In this document: piece by piece, positions 14,097 to 20,040 of the stretch
Position numbering within the stretch: the first letter of the stretch is position 1
Layout of the letters: the number at the start of each line of letters is the position of its first letter
NCBI GenBank assembly: GCA_964385045.1
Contig: CAYLNM010000077.1
Coordinates: forward strand, 1 to 20,116
Source of the DNA: CAYLNM01 sp964385045
Lineage (GTDB): Bacteria > Planctomycetota > Phycisphaerae > Phycisphaerales > SM1A02
Length of the DNA: 20,116 bases
Direction of reading: 5' to 3'
Made by a program: the position numbers and the translations under genes
Notes under the pieces: generated by a model
The model's database searches: none
Told to the model about the DNA's origin: nothing
What the model saw: only the letters and a program-made list of their open reading frames with translations

Positions 14097-14724
14097 CGGG
14101 TGGGCTCCCGGTGTGGTGCTGGAACTCCCGCCAGCGGACGGGATGATAGATCCTGAGCTCGTTCGCATGCCACGCGGCGACGGGCACGGTCATCCGGCCG
14201 GAGTTGTCGACGAGCAGCCAGTGGTCCGATCGCGGCGCGAACAGCTCCGCGAAGTTCCGCAGACTCCGGTCGAACCGGCGCACCACGTCCTCGTCCGGGA
14301 CGTGATGCCCGCCGGCGGCGACGCGGCCTGCGATCCGGCGAATGCACTGCCCGGGCGACGGCAGCCAGGTGAAGATCGTCACCACCGGCCGCCCCGCCCG
14401 CCGCGCCGCGTCGACCGTCCGCGCGAAGGTGCGACCCGAGAGCGTGGTCTCGACCACGAGCCGGCGCGATCCCGGCAGCTCGGCTCGGATCCGCTCGATG
14501 AACCGCCTGGACGCGGCGATGCGGACGCGGAACGGGTCGTCGGGGTCCATCTCCGCCGCGATGGCGTCGGCGCCGAGGTAGAGTCCGTCGCAGAGCGCCG
14601 CGATCACGAGCGCGGCCGTGGTCTTCCCGGCCCCGTTCGGTCCTCCCACGACCACGAGCTCGCGTTCGGCGACGATCATCTCGCGGACGATATTCGGAAA
14701 CGCGGTCCCGCCGCGATCAGCCAT
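14059..14724 (-). CDS. Zeta-toxin-like P-loop kinase (COG4185 type)
   Basis: The 221-residue product carries Walker A GGPNGAGKTT (27-36) and LGADAIAAEMDP, whose Asp53 sits where zeta kinases keep their catalytic Asp. It also has VVETTLSGRTF (about 90-100) and GGHHVPDEDVVRRFDRSLRNF (about 142-162), then a DHWLLVDNSG stretch. This ordered set is the pattern of the zeta-toxin-like 'predicted ABC-type ATPase' family. Characterised zeta toxins phosphorylate UDP-N-acetylglucosamine and so poison wall synthesis, but COG4185 members are less studied, so the substrate is inferred. The ATG at 14724 has GGAGGA 8 nt upstream (plus-strand 14733-14738). The gene overlaps the GxxExxY gene before it by 8 nt and the small probable antitoxin after it by 38 nt. 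Codon composition matches the surroundings, so there is no sign of recent transfer. Confidence 0.85.
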   Translation of the reverse strand: MADRGGTAFPNIVREMIVAERELVVVGGPNGAGKTTAALVIAALCDGLYLGADAIAAEMDPDDPFRVRIAASRRFIERIRAELPGSRRLVVETTLSGRTFARTVDAARRAGRPVVTIFTWLPSPGQCIRRIAGRVAAGGHHVPDEDVVRRFDRSLRNFAELFAPRSDHWLLVDNSGRMTVPVAAWHANELRIYHPVRWREFQHHTGSPPDEQDERSCPDGP

Positions 14725-15244
14725 CGCCGCGGTCCTCCGCTGGACGGCCGGTGCGCCGAGCCGCGGCGCCGTCGATCGCGGCGAGCGAGGGAAGTGGTCC
14801 GGGCTCGAGCAGCGCCAGCGGATCCGGCCGCGGACCGACCTCGACCCGCTGTACCGCTCCCTCCATCGACTCGCCGCCGAAGTTGACGAGCAGACCGAGC
14901 TCGAAGCCGGCCATGCGGCAGTAGCTCGTGACCTGCTGGCGGTGCACCGTCACCAGCCGGCTCGCGCTCTTGACCTCGACGAGCAGCCGATCGTCGACCA
15001 CGAGGTCCGCGCGAAAGCCCTTCTCGACCACGATCCGCCCGTAGCGCACGGGGAAGAGACGCTGCCGCTCGACCGGCACGCCGTTGCGGATCAGCTCGTG
15101 CCCGAGCACCACCTCGTACACGTGCTCGAGCAGGCCCGGACCGAGGACCGAATGGATGCGGCGCGCGGCGTCGACCACCACGTCCGCGAGGACGGGCGGC
15201 GCGAGGCCCGTCGATACCGCCCGCCGCTGCTCCGGCGAAGACAC
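14717..15244 (-). CDS. GxxExxY protein (PD-(D/E)XK nuclease-like)
   Basis: The domain is small and of unproven function, assigned to the PD-(D/E)XK nuclease-like group and named for its GxxExxY motif, here GLLEHVY. The order is VLADVVVDAARRIHSVLGPG, LLEHVYEVVLGHELIRNGVP, a strand pair with VERQRLFPVRYG, then the nuclease-like core FRADLVVDDRLLVEVKSASR (D...EVK). HRQQVTSYCRMAGFELGLLV and NFG follow, as in the family. The usual length is about 125-140 residues; here it is 175, with ~25 extra at the C-terminus. The start is uncertain. GTG at 15244 fits the family N-terminus. ATG at 15361 has GGAGGG close upstream and would add 39 low-complexity residues. The gene is first in an overlapping trio with the zeta-like toxin (8-nt overlap). 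Confidence 0.8.
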   Translation of the reverse strand: MSSPEQRRAVSTGLAPPVLADVVVDAARRIHSVLGPGLLEHVYEVVLGHELIRNGVPVERQRLFPVRYGRIVVEKGFRADLVVDDRLLVEVKSASRLVTVHRQQVTSYCRMAGFELGLLVNFGGESMEGAVQRVEVGPRPDPLALLEPGPLPSLAAIDGAAARRTGRPAEDRGDG

Positions 15245-15493
15245 GGCGGGGCGCGGAGCCCCGGGCCCGTGACGCGTGGCGGCTCCCCTCCGCCCACCGT
15301 GCGTCCGCTCTCCCGTGACCCCGGCGCTCCCGCCGGTCCGCGTCCCCCCCGAGACGGCCATGTGCCCTCCGCTTCCCGGTCCCCCCGGACCGACCAGGTC
15401 GCCGGCGGGCTCGGGCCGCCTTCGACGCGGGGCGAGCCTACGCTGGCCCCTCGCCCTCGCCGCCAGAAGTTCCCCAAGTTCCCGACGACGCCG

Positions 15494-16909
15494 ATGAGCC
15501 CCCTCCGGAAAGCCGAGTCCGCGCCGAGTCGCACGCGCGACGACGCCGCCTCCGCGTCCGAGGACGGCGGTTCCGACGAGACCTCCGGCGACCAACCCGC
15601 GCCGGCCCTGCGGTCCCGCGACGTGCTCGCCACCTGGTGGCCGCTCGCGGGCAGCTGGCTGCTGATGGGCCTCGAGATCCCGGCCGTCAGCGCCGTGGTG
15701 GCCCGGCTGGACGAGCCCACGACCAACCTCGCCGCGTTCGGCGGCGTGGTCTTCCCGCTCGCGCTGCTGATCGAGTCGCCGATCATCATGATGCTCGCCG
15801 CGTCCACCGCGATGAGCCGCGACGCCGTGGCGTTCCGCCGGCTGCGGGCCTTCATGACGCGGATGGCGTTCGCGCTGACGATCATCCACGTCGTCGTCGC
15901 CTTCACGCCGCTGCTCGACTGGATCGCGCTGTCGGTCATCGGCGTGAAGCCCGAGCTCGTCGATCCCGCGCGGCTCGGGCTGATCTGCCTCACCCCGTGG
16001 ACCTGGGCGATCGCCGACCGGCGCTTCCACCAGGGACTGCTGATCCGCTTCGGACGCAGCCGCGACGTGGCGGTGGGCACGATGATCCGGCTCGTGGGGA
16101 CCGGCATCCCGCTCGCGCTCGGCCTGACGTTCTCCGCGCTGCCGGGCGTGGCGGTGGCGGGCCTCGCGATGAGCTGCGGCGTGCTGTTCGAGGCCGTCTA
16201 CGCCCGCTGGTGCGCGCGTTCCGTCGTCCGCGGACCGCTCGCCGGCGCCCCGCGGGTGACTCCGGCCTCCGACCTGACGATGGGCGCGATCCTCGTCTTC
16301 TACGTCCCGCTCGCGATGACGCCGCTGCTGGGCCTCCTGTCGCAGCCGATCGGCGCGGCCGGGATGGCCCGCATGCCGCTGGAGGTCCAGTCGCTGGCGG
16401 TCTGGTCGATGATCAACGGCCTCGGATTCCTGATCCGCAGCGTCGGAACCGCCTTCAACGAGGTGGTGGTCCGGCACGCCGGCGATCGCGGGGCCGAACG
16501 CACGCTGAGCCGCTTCGCGCTCGTGGCCGGCCTCGCCGGGAGCACCGTGCACCTGACGATCGCCGTGACGCCGGTGGGCACCTGGCTCTTCCGGCACGTC
16601 GGCGGCCTGTCGCCGTCACTGGCCGCGGTGGCGGCCGACGCCTTCCTCTTCGCGGCGGCGCTGCCGATCCTCGCCTGGCTCATGTCGCTCTGGACCGGCC
16701 TGCTGGTCCACGCCCGCCGGACACGGGCGATCTCCGAGGCGGTCGTCCTCTTCATCGTCGGCACCGCCGTCGTCCTCGTCCTCGGGGCGAAGCTCGACGT
16801 CATGCCGGGGGCGATCGTCGCCAACGTCGCGCTCACGGTGGGGGCGGCGCTGCAGGTCGCGTGGCTGGGGATCCGCTGGCGGATGCTGCGCGGGCACCCC
16901 GGGATCTGA
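15494..16909 (+). CDS. MOP-superfamily membrane transporter, ANK-like
   Basis: The 471-residue polytopic membrane protein has a ~38-residue polar Ser/Asp/Glu-rich N-terminus. The first helix is WWPLAGSWLLMGLEIPAVSA. The segment FPLALLIESPIIMMLAASTA..SRD (about 88-111) and the later ARMPLEVQSLAVWSMINGLG..RS..TAFNEVVV (about 291-326) are repeated-half elements. I associate them with the ANK (progressive ankylosis)-like branch of the MATE/MurJ/polysaccharide-flippase superfamily. ANKH in animals exports citrate, ATP or pyrophosphate; bacterial relatives are uncharacterised, so no substrate is proposed. The ATG at 15494 gives a complete first helix; the frame is open far upstream, but that stretch is antisense to the GxxExxY gene. 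No Shine-Dalgarno is visible; TACGCT (15439-15444) is a possible -10. The 249 bp before it hold nothing else recognisable. Confidence 0.75.
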   Translation: MSPLRKAESAPSRTRDDAASASEDGGSDETSGDQPAPALRSRDVLATWWPLAGSWLLMGLEIPAVSAVVARLDEPTTNLAAFGGVVFPLALLIESPIIMMLAASTAMSRDAVAFRRLRAFMTRMAFALTIIHVVVAFTPLLDWIALSVIGVKPELVDPARLGLICLTPWTWAIADRRFHQGLLIRFGRSRDVAVGTMIRLVGTGIPLALGLTFSALPGVAVAGLAMSCGVLFEAVYARWCARSVVRGPLAGAPRVTPASDLTMGAILVFYVPLAMTPLLGLLSQPIGAAGMARMPLEVQSLAVWSMINGLGFLIRSVGTAFNEVVVRHAGDRGAERTLSRFALVAGLAGSTVHLTIAVTPVGTWLFRHVGGLSPSLAAVAADAFLFAAALPILAWLMSLWTGLLVHARRTRAISEAVVLFIVGTAVVLVLGAKLDVMPGAIVANVALTVGAALQVAWLGIRWRMLRGHPGI

Positions 16910-16925
16910 CCCGCGACCGATCGCA

Positions 16926-16941
16926 CGCGGCCGCGGCCGCG
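16926..16941. repeat. Perfect 16-bp palindrome between convergent genes
   Basis: CGCGGCCGCGGCCGCG is self-complementary and lies 17 bp past the MOP-transporter stop, in the ~100-bp gap before the sixA-like stop on the other strand. It could act as a cruciform or hairpin terminator. At such high G+C a simple CG/GGCC palindrome may be chance. Confidence 0.35.
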
Positions 16942-17010
16942 AACCCGGTCGGCGAACCCGGAGGCTCGCGGGCGGGCAGAGGCCGCGCCGGGCCCGTCGG
17001 CGGGACCGCC

Positions 17011-17508
17011 TCAGAGCTCCTTCGGTCGGTAGACGCGCACCCCGGTCTCCGACGGATCGCCGAGGTCGGCCCAGTCGTCGATCGCGACCACGCAGTCCGC
17101 GATCGCCGCGGTCGGGAACCGCACCGGCTCTCCGGCGAGGAACGACGCGAGGTCCTGCATGCCCGGGTTGTGGGCGACGACCATCACGCACGCGGGATCG
17201 CCGCGTTCGTCCGCCCGCCGGCGGGCCACCGACAGCAGGGCGGTGGGCGGGGCGAGGTAGAGCGAGCGGTCGTGGACGATGGCGTCCACGTCGATGCCCG
17301 CCTCGGGGGCGAGCCGGTCGACCGTCTCCCGGGCCCGCACCGCGGTGGAGCACGCGACGAGCTCCGGCACGATCCCGCGCTCGACGAGCAGCTGGCCCAT
17401 CCGCGGGGCATCGCGTCGCCCGCGCTCGTTCAGCGGGCGGTCGTGATCGTCGAGCGTCTCGTCGCCCCAGTCGCTCTTGGCGTGCCGCATCAGCAGCAGC
17501 CGCTTCAC
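17011..17508 (-). CDS. sixA: SixA-type histidine phosphatase
   Basis: SixA removes phosphate from phosphohistidine on signalling or phosphotransfer domains. The 165-residue product is close to E. coli SixA length. It starts with the phosphohistidine motif LLLMRHAKSDWGD (nucleophile His9, Arg8), then DDHDRPLNERGRRDAPRMG, a typical SixA segment, and the second catalytic region VVAHNPGMQDLASFLAG (His113). The GTG at 17508 overlaps the aminotransferase stop by GTGA. GGGGAG 8 nt upstream serves as Shine-Dalgarno and is itself part of the aminotransferase's Gly/Glu/Pro tail codons. The gene is last in the minus-strand operon. The physiological phosphohistidine partner is unknown; no phosphotransfer protein is encoded in the window. 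Confidence 0.85.
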   Translation of the reverse strand: MKRLLLMRHAKSDWGDETLDDHDRPLNERGRRDAPRMGQLLVERGIVPELVACSTAVRARETVDRLAPEAGIDVDAIVHDRSLYLAPPTALLSVARRRADERGDPACVMVVAHNPGMQDLASFLAGEPVRFPTAAIADCVVAIDDWADLGDPSETGVRVYRPKEL

Positions 17509-18560
17509 GGGCCGGGCTCCCCGGGCTCCCCGGCCCCCCCGGATCCCCCCGATCCTCCCGCGCCCTCGGATCCACCGGTCCCGCCGGTCCCGCCCGATCG
17601 CTCGCCGCGGTCGCCCCGCACGCCGCCGACGCCGCCCGCCGCCGGCGAGCCGTCGAGGCCCTCCCGCGTCTCGCGGTCCACCAGGGCCTGCCACTGCTCG
17701 CGCAGCGCCCGCGTGAGCGGTCCGACCTCGCCGCGGGCGATCGGCTTCTGCTCGACCGCGACCACGGGCAGGACGCCCCAGCCGGAGTTGGTGAGGAACA
17801 CCTCGTCGGCCCGGCTCAGGTCGTCGTAGGTGAGCATCTTCCGCTCCACCTCGACGCCGTGGGACTCGGCCAGCTCGATGATCGCCGCCCGCTGCACGCC
17901 GGGCAGCACCGGGGCCCGCATCGCGGCCGCCTCGGGCTCCTCGCCGCGGGCGATCGGGGTCATGAGCACGCCGTCGCGGACGAGGAAGACGTTGCTCACG
18001 CAGCCCGAGGCGAGGTGGTTGGTGATCGAGAACCACAGCGACTCGCTGGCCCCGCGGCTGCCGGCGAGCTGGAGCGTCTGGATCCGCTCCCAGTAGTTCA
18101 TCGTCTTGTGGCCGGCCATCGCGGTGAGCGTGTTGAGCCGGCCGTCGGCGACGGTGACGAGGACGCCCTGCTCGAAGAACGCCTCCGGGTAGCGGGTGGC
18201 CGGCTGCACCGTGATGACGATGGTGGGGTCCTGCCGCGAGCGCCCCTCGGCCTGCAGGCCGGACAGGTCGCCGCCGGTGAGGGTCAGCCGGACGCGAGCC
18301 TGCTCGAGGCCGCTCCGCTCGACGCACTGCCCGACCGCCTCGGCGAGGGGCTCGGTCCACAGCGACTCGGTGAGCAGCAGCTCGGACGCCGAGACCGCGA
18401 GCCGGTTGAGGTGGGCGAGCGGCCGGAAGACGCGGCCGTGGCGGGCGAGCATCGTCTCGAAGAGACCGATCGCGTGCTGCACGCCGGCGTCGAAGACGGA
18501 GATCGTCGCGTCGGTCGGCTCGACGAAGCGGCCGTCGACCCAGGTCACGAGGGAGCCCAT
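17505..18560 (-). CDS. Class IV PLP-dependent aminotransferase with an atypical active site and Gly-rich tail
   Basis: The fold-type IV family covers branched-chain and D-amino acid aminotransferases and aminodeoxychorismate lyase. The 351-residue product opens WVDGRFVEPTDATISVFDAG, the canonical N-terminus. The PLP lysine is Lys152 in MAGHKTMNYWERIQ. The next motif, HLASGCVSNVFLVRDG, aligns with the family's EG..SN.F, but the Glu that normally contacts the pyridine nitrogen is Ser185 (codon TCG). LPGVQRAAIIELAESHGVEV and a C-terminal VFLTNSGWGVLPV are normal. From about 302 on there is a Gly/Ser/Glu low-complexity tail. Substrate cannot be assigned from sequence; aminodeoxychorismate lyase (PabC) or a branched-chain/D-amino acid enzyme are all possible. 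The ATG at 18560 is 7 nt after a TAGCAT box. The gene follows the membrane hypothetical by 34 bp and overlaps sixA by GTGA. Confidence 0.85.
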   Translation of the reverse strand: MGSLVTWVDGRFVEPTDATISVFDAGVQHAIGLFETMLARHGRVFRPLAHLNRLAVSASELLLTESLWTEPLAEAVGQCVERSGLEQARVRLTLTGGDLSGLQAEGRSRQDPTIVITVQPATRYPEAFFEQGVLVTVADGRLNTLTAMAGHKTMNYWERIQTLQLAGSRGASESLWFSITNHLASGCVSNVFLVRDGVLMTPIARGEEPEAAAMRAPVLPGVQRAAIIELAESHGVEVERKMLTYDDLSRADEVFLTNSGWGVLPVVAVEQKPIARGEVGPLTRALREQWQALVDRETREGLDGSPAAGGVGGVRGDRGERSGGTGGTGGSEGAGGSGGSGGAGEPGEPGP

Positions 18561-18567
18561 GGCCGCG

Positions 18568-18573
18568 ATGCTA
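18568..18573 (-). promoter_or_regulatory. -10-like TAGCAT 7 nt before the aminotransferase start
   Basis: On the minus strand TAGCAT is followed by CGCGGCC and then the ATG at 18560, the same hexamer and the same 7-nt spacing as before the small membrane protein at 13439. It lies in the 34-bp gap after the membrane hypothetical, so it may be an internal, leaderless promoter of the operon. No -35 is visible. Confidence 0.35.
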
Positions 18574-18594
18574 CGCGATCGGAGGAGGCGGGGA

Positions 18595-19197
18595 TCAGCC
18601 GCCGGTGGGCGTGGACGTCGCGGCCGCGTCGGCCCCGGACGGCCGCACGCCGGGGCCGGGGCCGGGGCCGGGCGACCCGGCATCGGTCGGCGCCCCGACG
18701 GGTCGCCACCAGCCCGCGAGCACCGTCCGCTCGCCGGCCCGGCCGACGCGGAGGTGCAGCCGCGGCGTGCCGTCCGCCTCGAGGGTGGCGGTATGGGTGC
18801 CGCCGGGCGGCGCGACCGGGGGCGGATCGCCGGCGCTGACGCTGACGTCCAGCCGGTCGGCGGCGCGACCGCCGGCCGCGTCCCGAATCGCATCGGCGGC
18901 GAGGGAGCGCACGCTCGGGACGACGTCGACGGCGGGCGCGACCGCGCGGCCCCCGAGCACGTCGCCCACGAAGCGGCGGACGTCGGCCTCGATCGCGGCG
19001 ACGCGGGCCGCCTCCTCGCGGGCGGTGTGGGCCTGCAGCATCCAGGCCGCGGCGAGGATCAGCAGCGGCATGACCACGAGGCGCGGGCCGAGTCGCCGGG
19101 GCCAGCGGGCGCTCGGCGGCTCGTCCGCGGCGGCGGCCAGGGACGCGGCGGATTCGTGATCGCGGTTCGGCGGAGGGACAGCCATCACGAGGATCAT
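18595..19197 (-). CDS. Hypothetical single-pass membrane protein
   Basis: No family recognised. The 200-residue product has a polar N-terminus with Pro and acidic residues, then one hydrophobic helix at about 40-56 (LVVMPLLILAAAWMLQA). An Ala/Glu/Arg-rich helical stretch follows (HTAREEAARVAAIEADVRRF), then a predicted extracytoplasmic domain with alternating hydrophobics (TATLEADGTPRLHLRVGRAG). The Pro/Gly-rich tail (SPGPGPGPGVRPSG..) is low complexity. The ATG at 19197 and another at 19185 are both possible; neither has a Shine-Dalgarno. It precedes the aminotransferase by 34 bp on the same strand, so probably shares the operon. An anchored periplasmic protein is the most that can be said. 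Confidence 0.6.
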   Translation of the reverse strand: MILVMAVPPPNRDHESAASLAAAADEPPSARWPRRLGPRLVVMPLLILAAAWMLQAHTAREEAARVAAIEADVRRFVGDVLGGRAVAPAVDVVPSVRSLAADAIRDAAGGRAADRLDVSVSAGDPPPVAPPGGTHTATLEADGTPRLHLRVGRAGERTVLAGWWRPVGAPTDAGSPGPGPGPGVRPSGADAAATSTPTGG

Positions 19198-19557
19198 GGG
19201 CGGAGGGCGGCGATGGGTCCACCATTCCGCGGCGGTGATCCGGCCCCGGGGAGCCAGATGGCCGGCGGGACGGCGCGGCCGAGACGCCGGACGCGGCCTC
19301 CTCGCCGCCGAGATCCGGGCCCGCCGCCGTCGGCCCGCTCCTCGTCCGCCGGCCCGCTCGCCGCTGACGCGCCCGCTCGCCGCTCAGCCGCCGAATCGCC
19401 GCGCGATCGCCCACTCGCCGCTCAGCCGCCCAGTCGCCGCTCGCTGGTCCGCTCGCCGGCCATCAGTCCGCTTGCCGCTCAGCCGCTCGTTGACCGCCTG
19501 CGGGCCCTCCTGGCCGCATCCGGCAGCATGGCCGCCGATCGCCCGACCGCTCGCCGG
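19198..19557. other. Gene-free region upstream of ridA
   Basis: About 360 bp between the divergent membrane hypothetical and ridA. Its main content is the 19-bp tandem array. Frames through it are open on both strands but only read out the repeat as Arg/Pro/Ser-rich or Ala/Gly-rich peptide. The 19-bp period is not a multiple of three, which argues against coding. Confidence 0.6.
19336..19487. repeat. 19-bp tandem repeat, eight degenerate units
   Basis: Units start at 19336, 19355, 19374, 19393, 19412, 19431, 19450 and 19469. The consensus is CGCTCGCCGCTCAGCCGCC, exact at 19374; the 19412 unit (cactcgccgctcagccgcc) and the 19469 unit (cgcttgccgctcagccgct) differ at two positions each. Others are more degenerate, but all stay in register without an indel. 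There are no spacers, so it is not CRISPR. Confidence 0.85.
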
Positions 19558-19563
19558 TACCGT
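19558..19563 (+). promoter_or_regulatory. -10-like TACCGT 7 nt before ridA
   Basis: TACCGT fits TANNNT and is followed by GACCGCC and the ATG at 19571, again a 7-nt spacing. No -35 element or Shine-Dalgarno is visible. The call depends mainly on the recurrence of this arrangement at other genes in the window. Confidence 0.3.
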
Positions 19564-19570
19564 GACCGCC

Positions 19571-19993
19571 ATGCAGCAGGACACCAGCATCGACGACGGC
19601 CGAGTCCGGATCTCGTCGGGGACGCCCTGGGAAGCGCGAGTCGGCTACTCACGCGCCCTTCGGGTCGGACCGTTCGTCTTCGTGACCGGCACGATGGCCG
19701 CGGACGAGTCGGGCGCCATCGTCCATCCGGACGACGCGGGACGGCAGGCCGCGTACGTCTTCGAGAAGATCCGCCGCGCCCTCGAGGCGGCCGGCAGCCG
19801 GATGGAGGACGTGGTGCGGACCCGCATGTACGTGACGGACATCGGCGACCAGACAGCGGTCGGGGCTGCCCACGCCGCCGCGTTCGGCCACGTCCGCCCC
19901 TGCGCGACGATGCTGCAGGTCGGCCCCCTCGCCGCGGCCGACGCGAGGGTGGAGATCGAAGTCGATGCGATCGTGGGGGACGCGACCGGCTGA
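19571..19993 (+). CDS. ridA: RidA/YjgF family enamine-imine deaminase
   Basis: RidA family proteins hydrolyse reactive enamines/imines such as 2-aminoacrylate released by PLP enzymes; they are cytosolic trimers. The 140-residue product has ISSGTPWEARVGYSRALRVG (entry strand), FVFVTGTMAADESGAIV, AAYVFEKIRRALEAAGSRME, DVVRTRMYVTDIGD and the C-terminal RPCATMLQVG..ARVEIEVDAIVG. Arg109 in RPCATM corresponds to the catalytic Arg105 of E. coli RidA. It is slightly longer than the usual ~130 residues. The sequence looks closer to the broader Rid group than to archetypal RidA, so the exact subfamily is open. The ATG at 19571 is followed directly by MQQDTSIDDG; upstream sequence is repeat. It is about 1 kb from a PLP enzyme gene, a sensible but not operonic association. 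Confidence 0.88.
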   Translation: MQQDTSIDDGRVRISSGTPWEARVGYSRALRVGPFVFVTGTMAADESGAIVHPDDAGRQAAYVFEKIRRALEAAGSRMEDVVRTRMYVTDIGDQTAVGAAHAAAFGHVRPCATMLQVGPLAAADARVEIEVDAIVGDATG

Positions 19994-20040
19994 CCGATGC
20001 CCACGCAGCCCGATCGCCGACTCGGGCGGGGCGGCGGGGG

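Noticed and set aside
14618..15493. Upstream extension of the MOP transporter frame
   Set aside because: It runs antisense through the GxxExxY and zeta-like genes, is Arg/His/Pro-rich, and precedes the natural start just before the first helix.
19336..19487. CRISPR array
   Set aside because: The repeats are contiguous 19-bp units without unique spacers and no cas gene is nearby.
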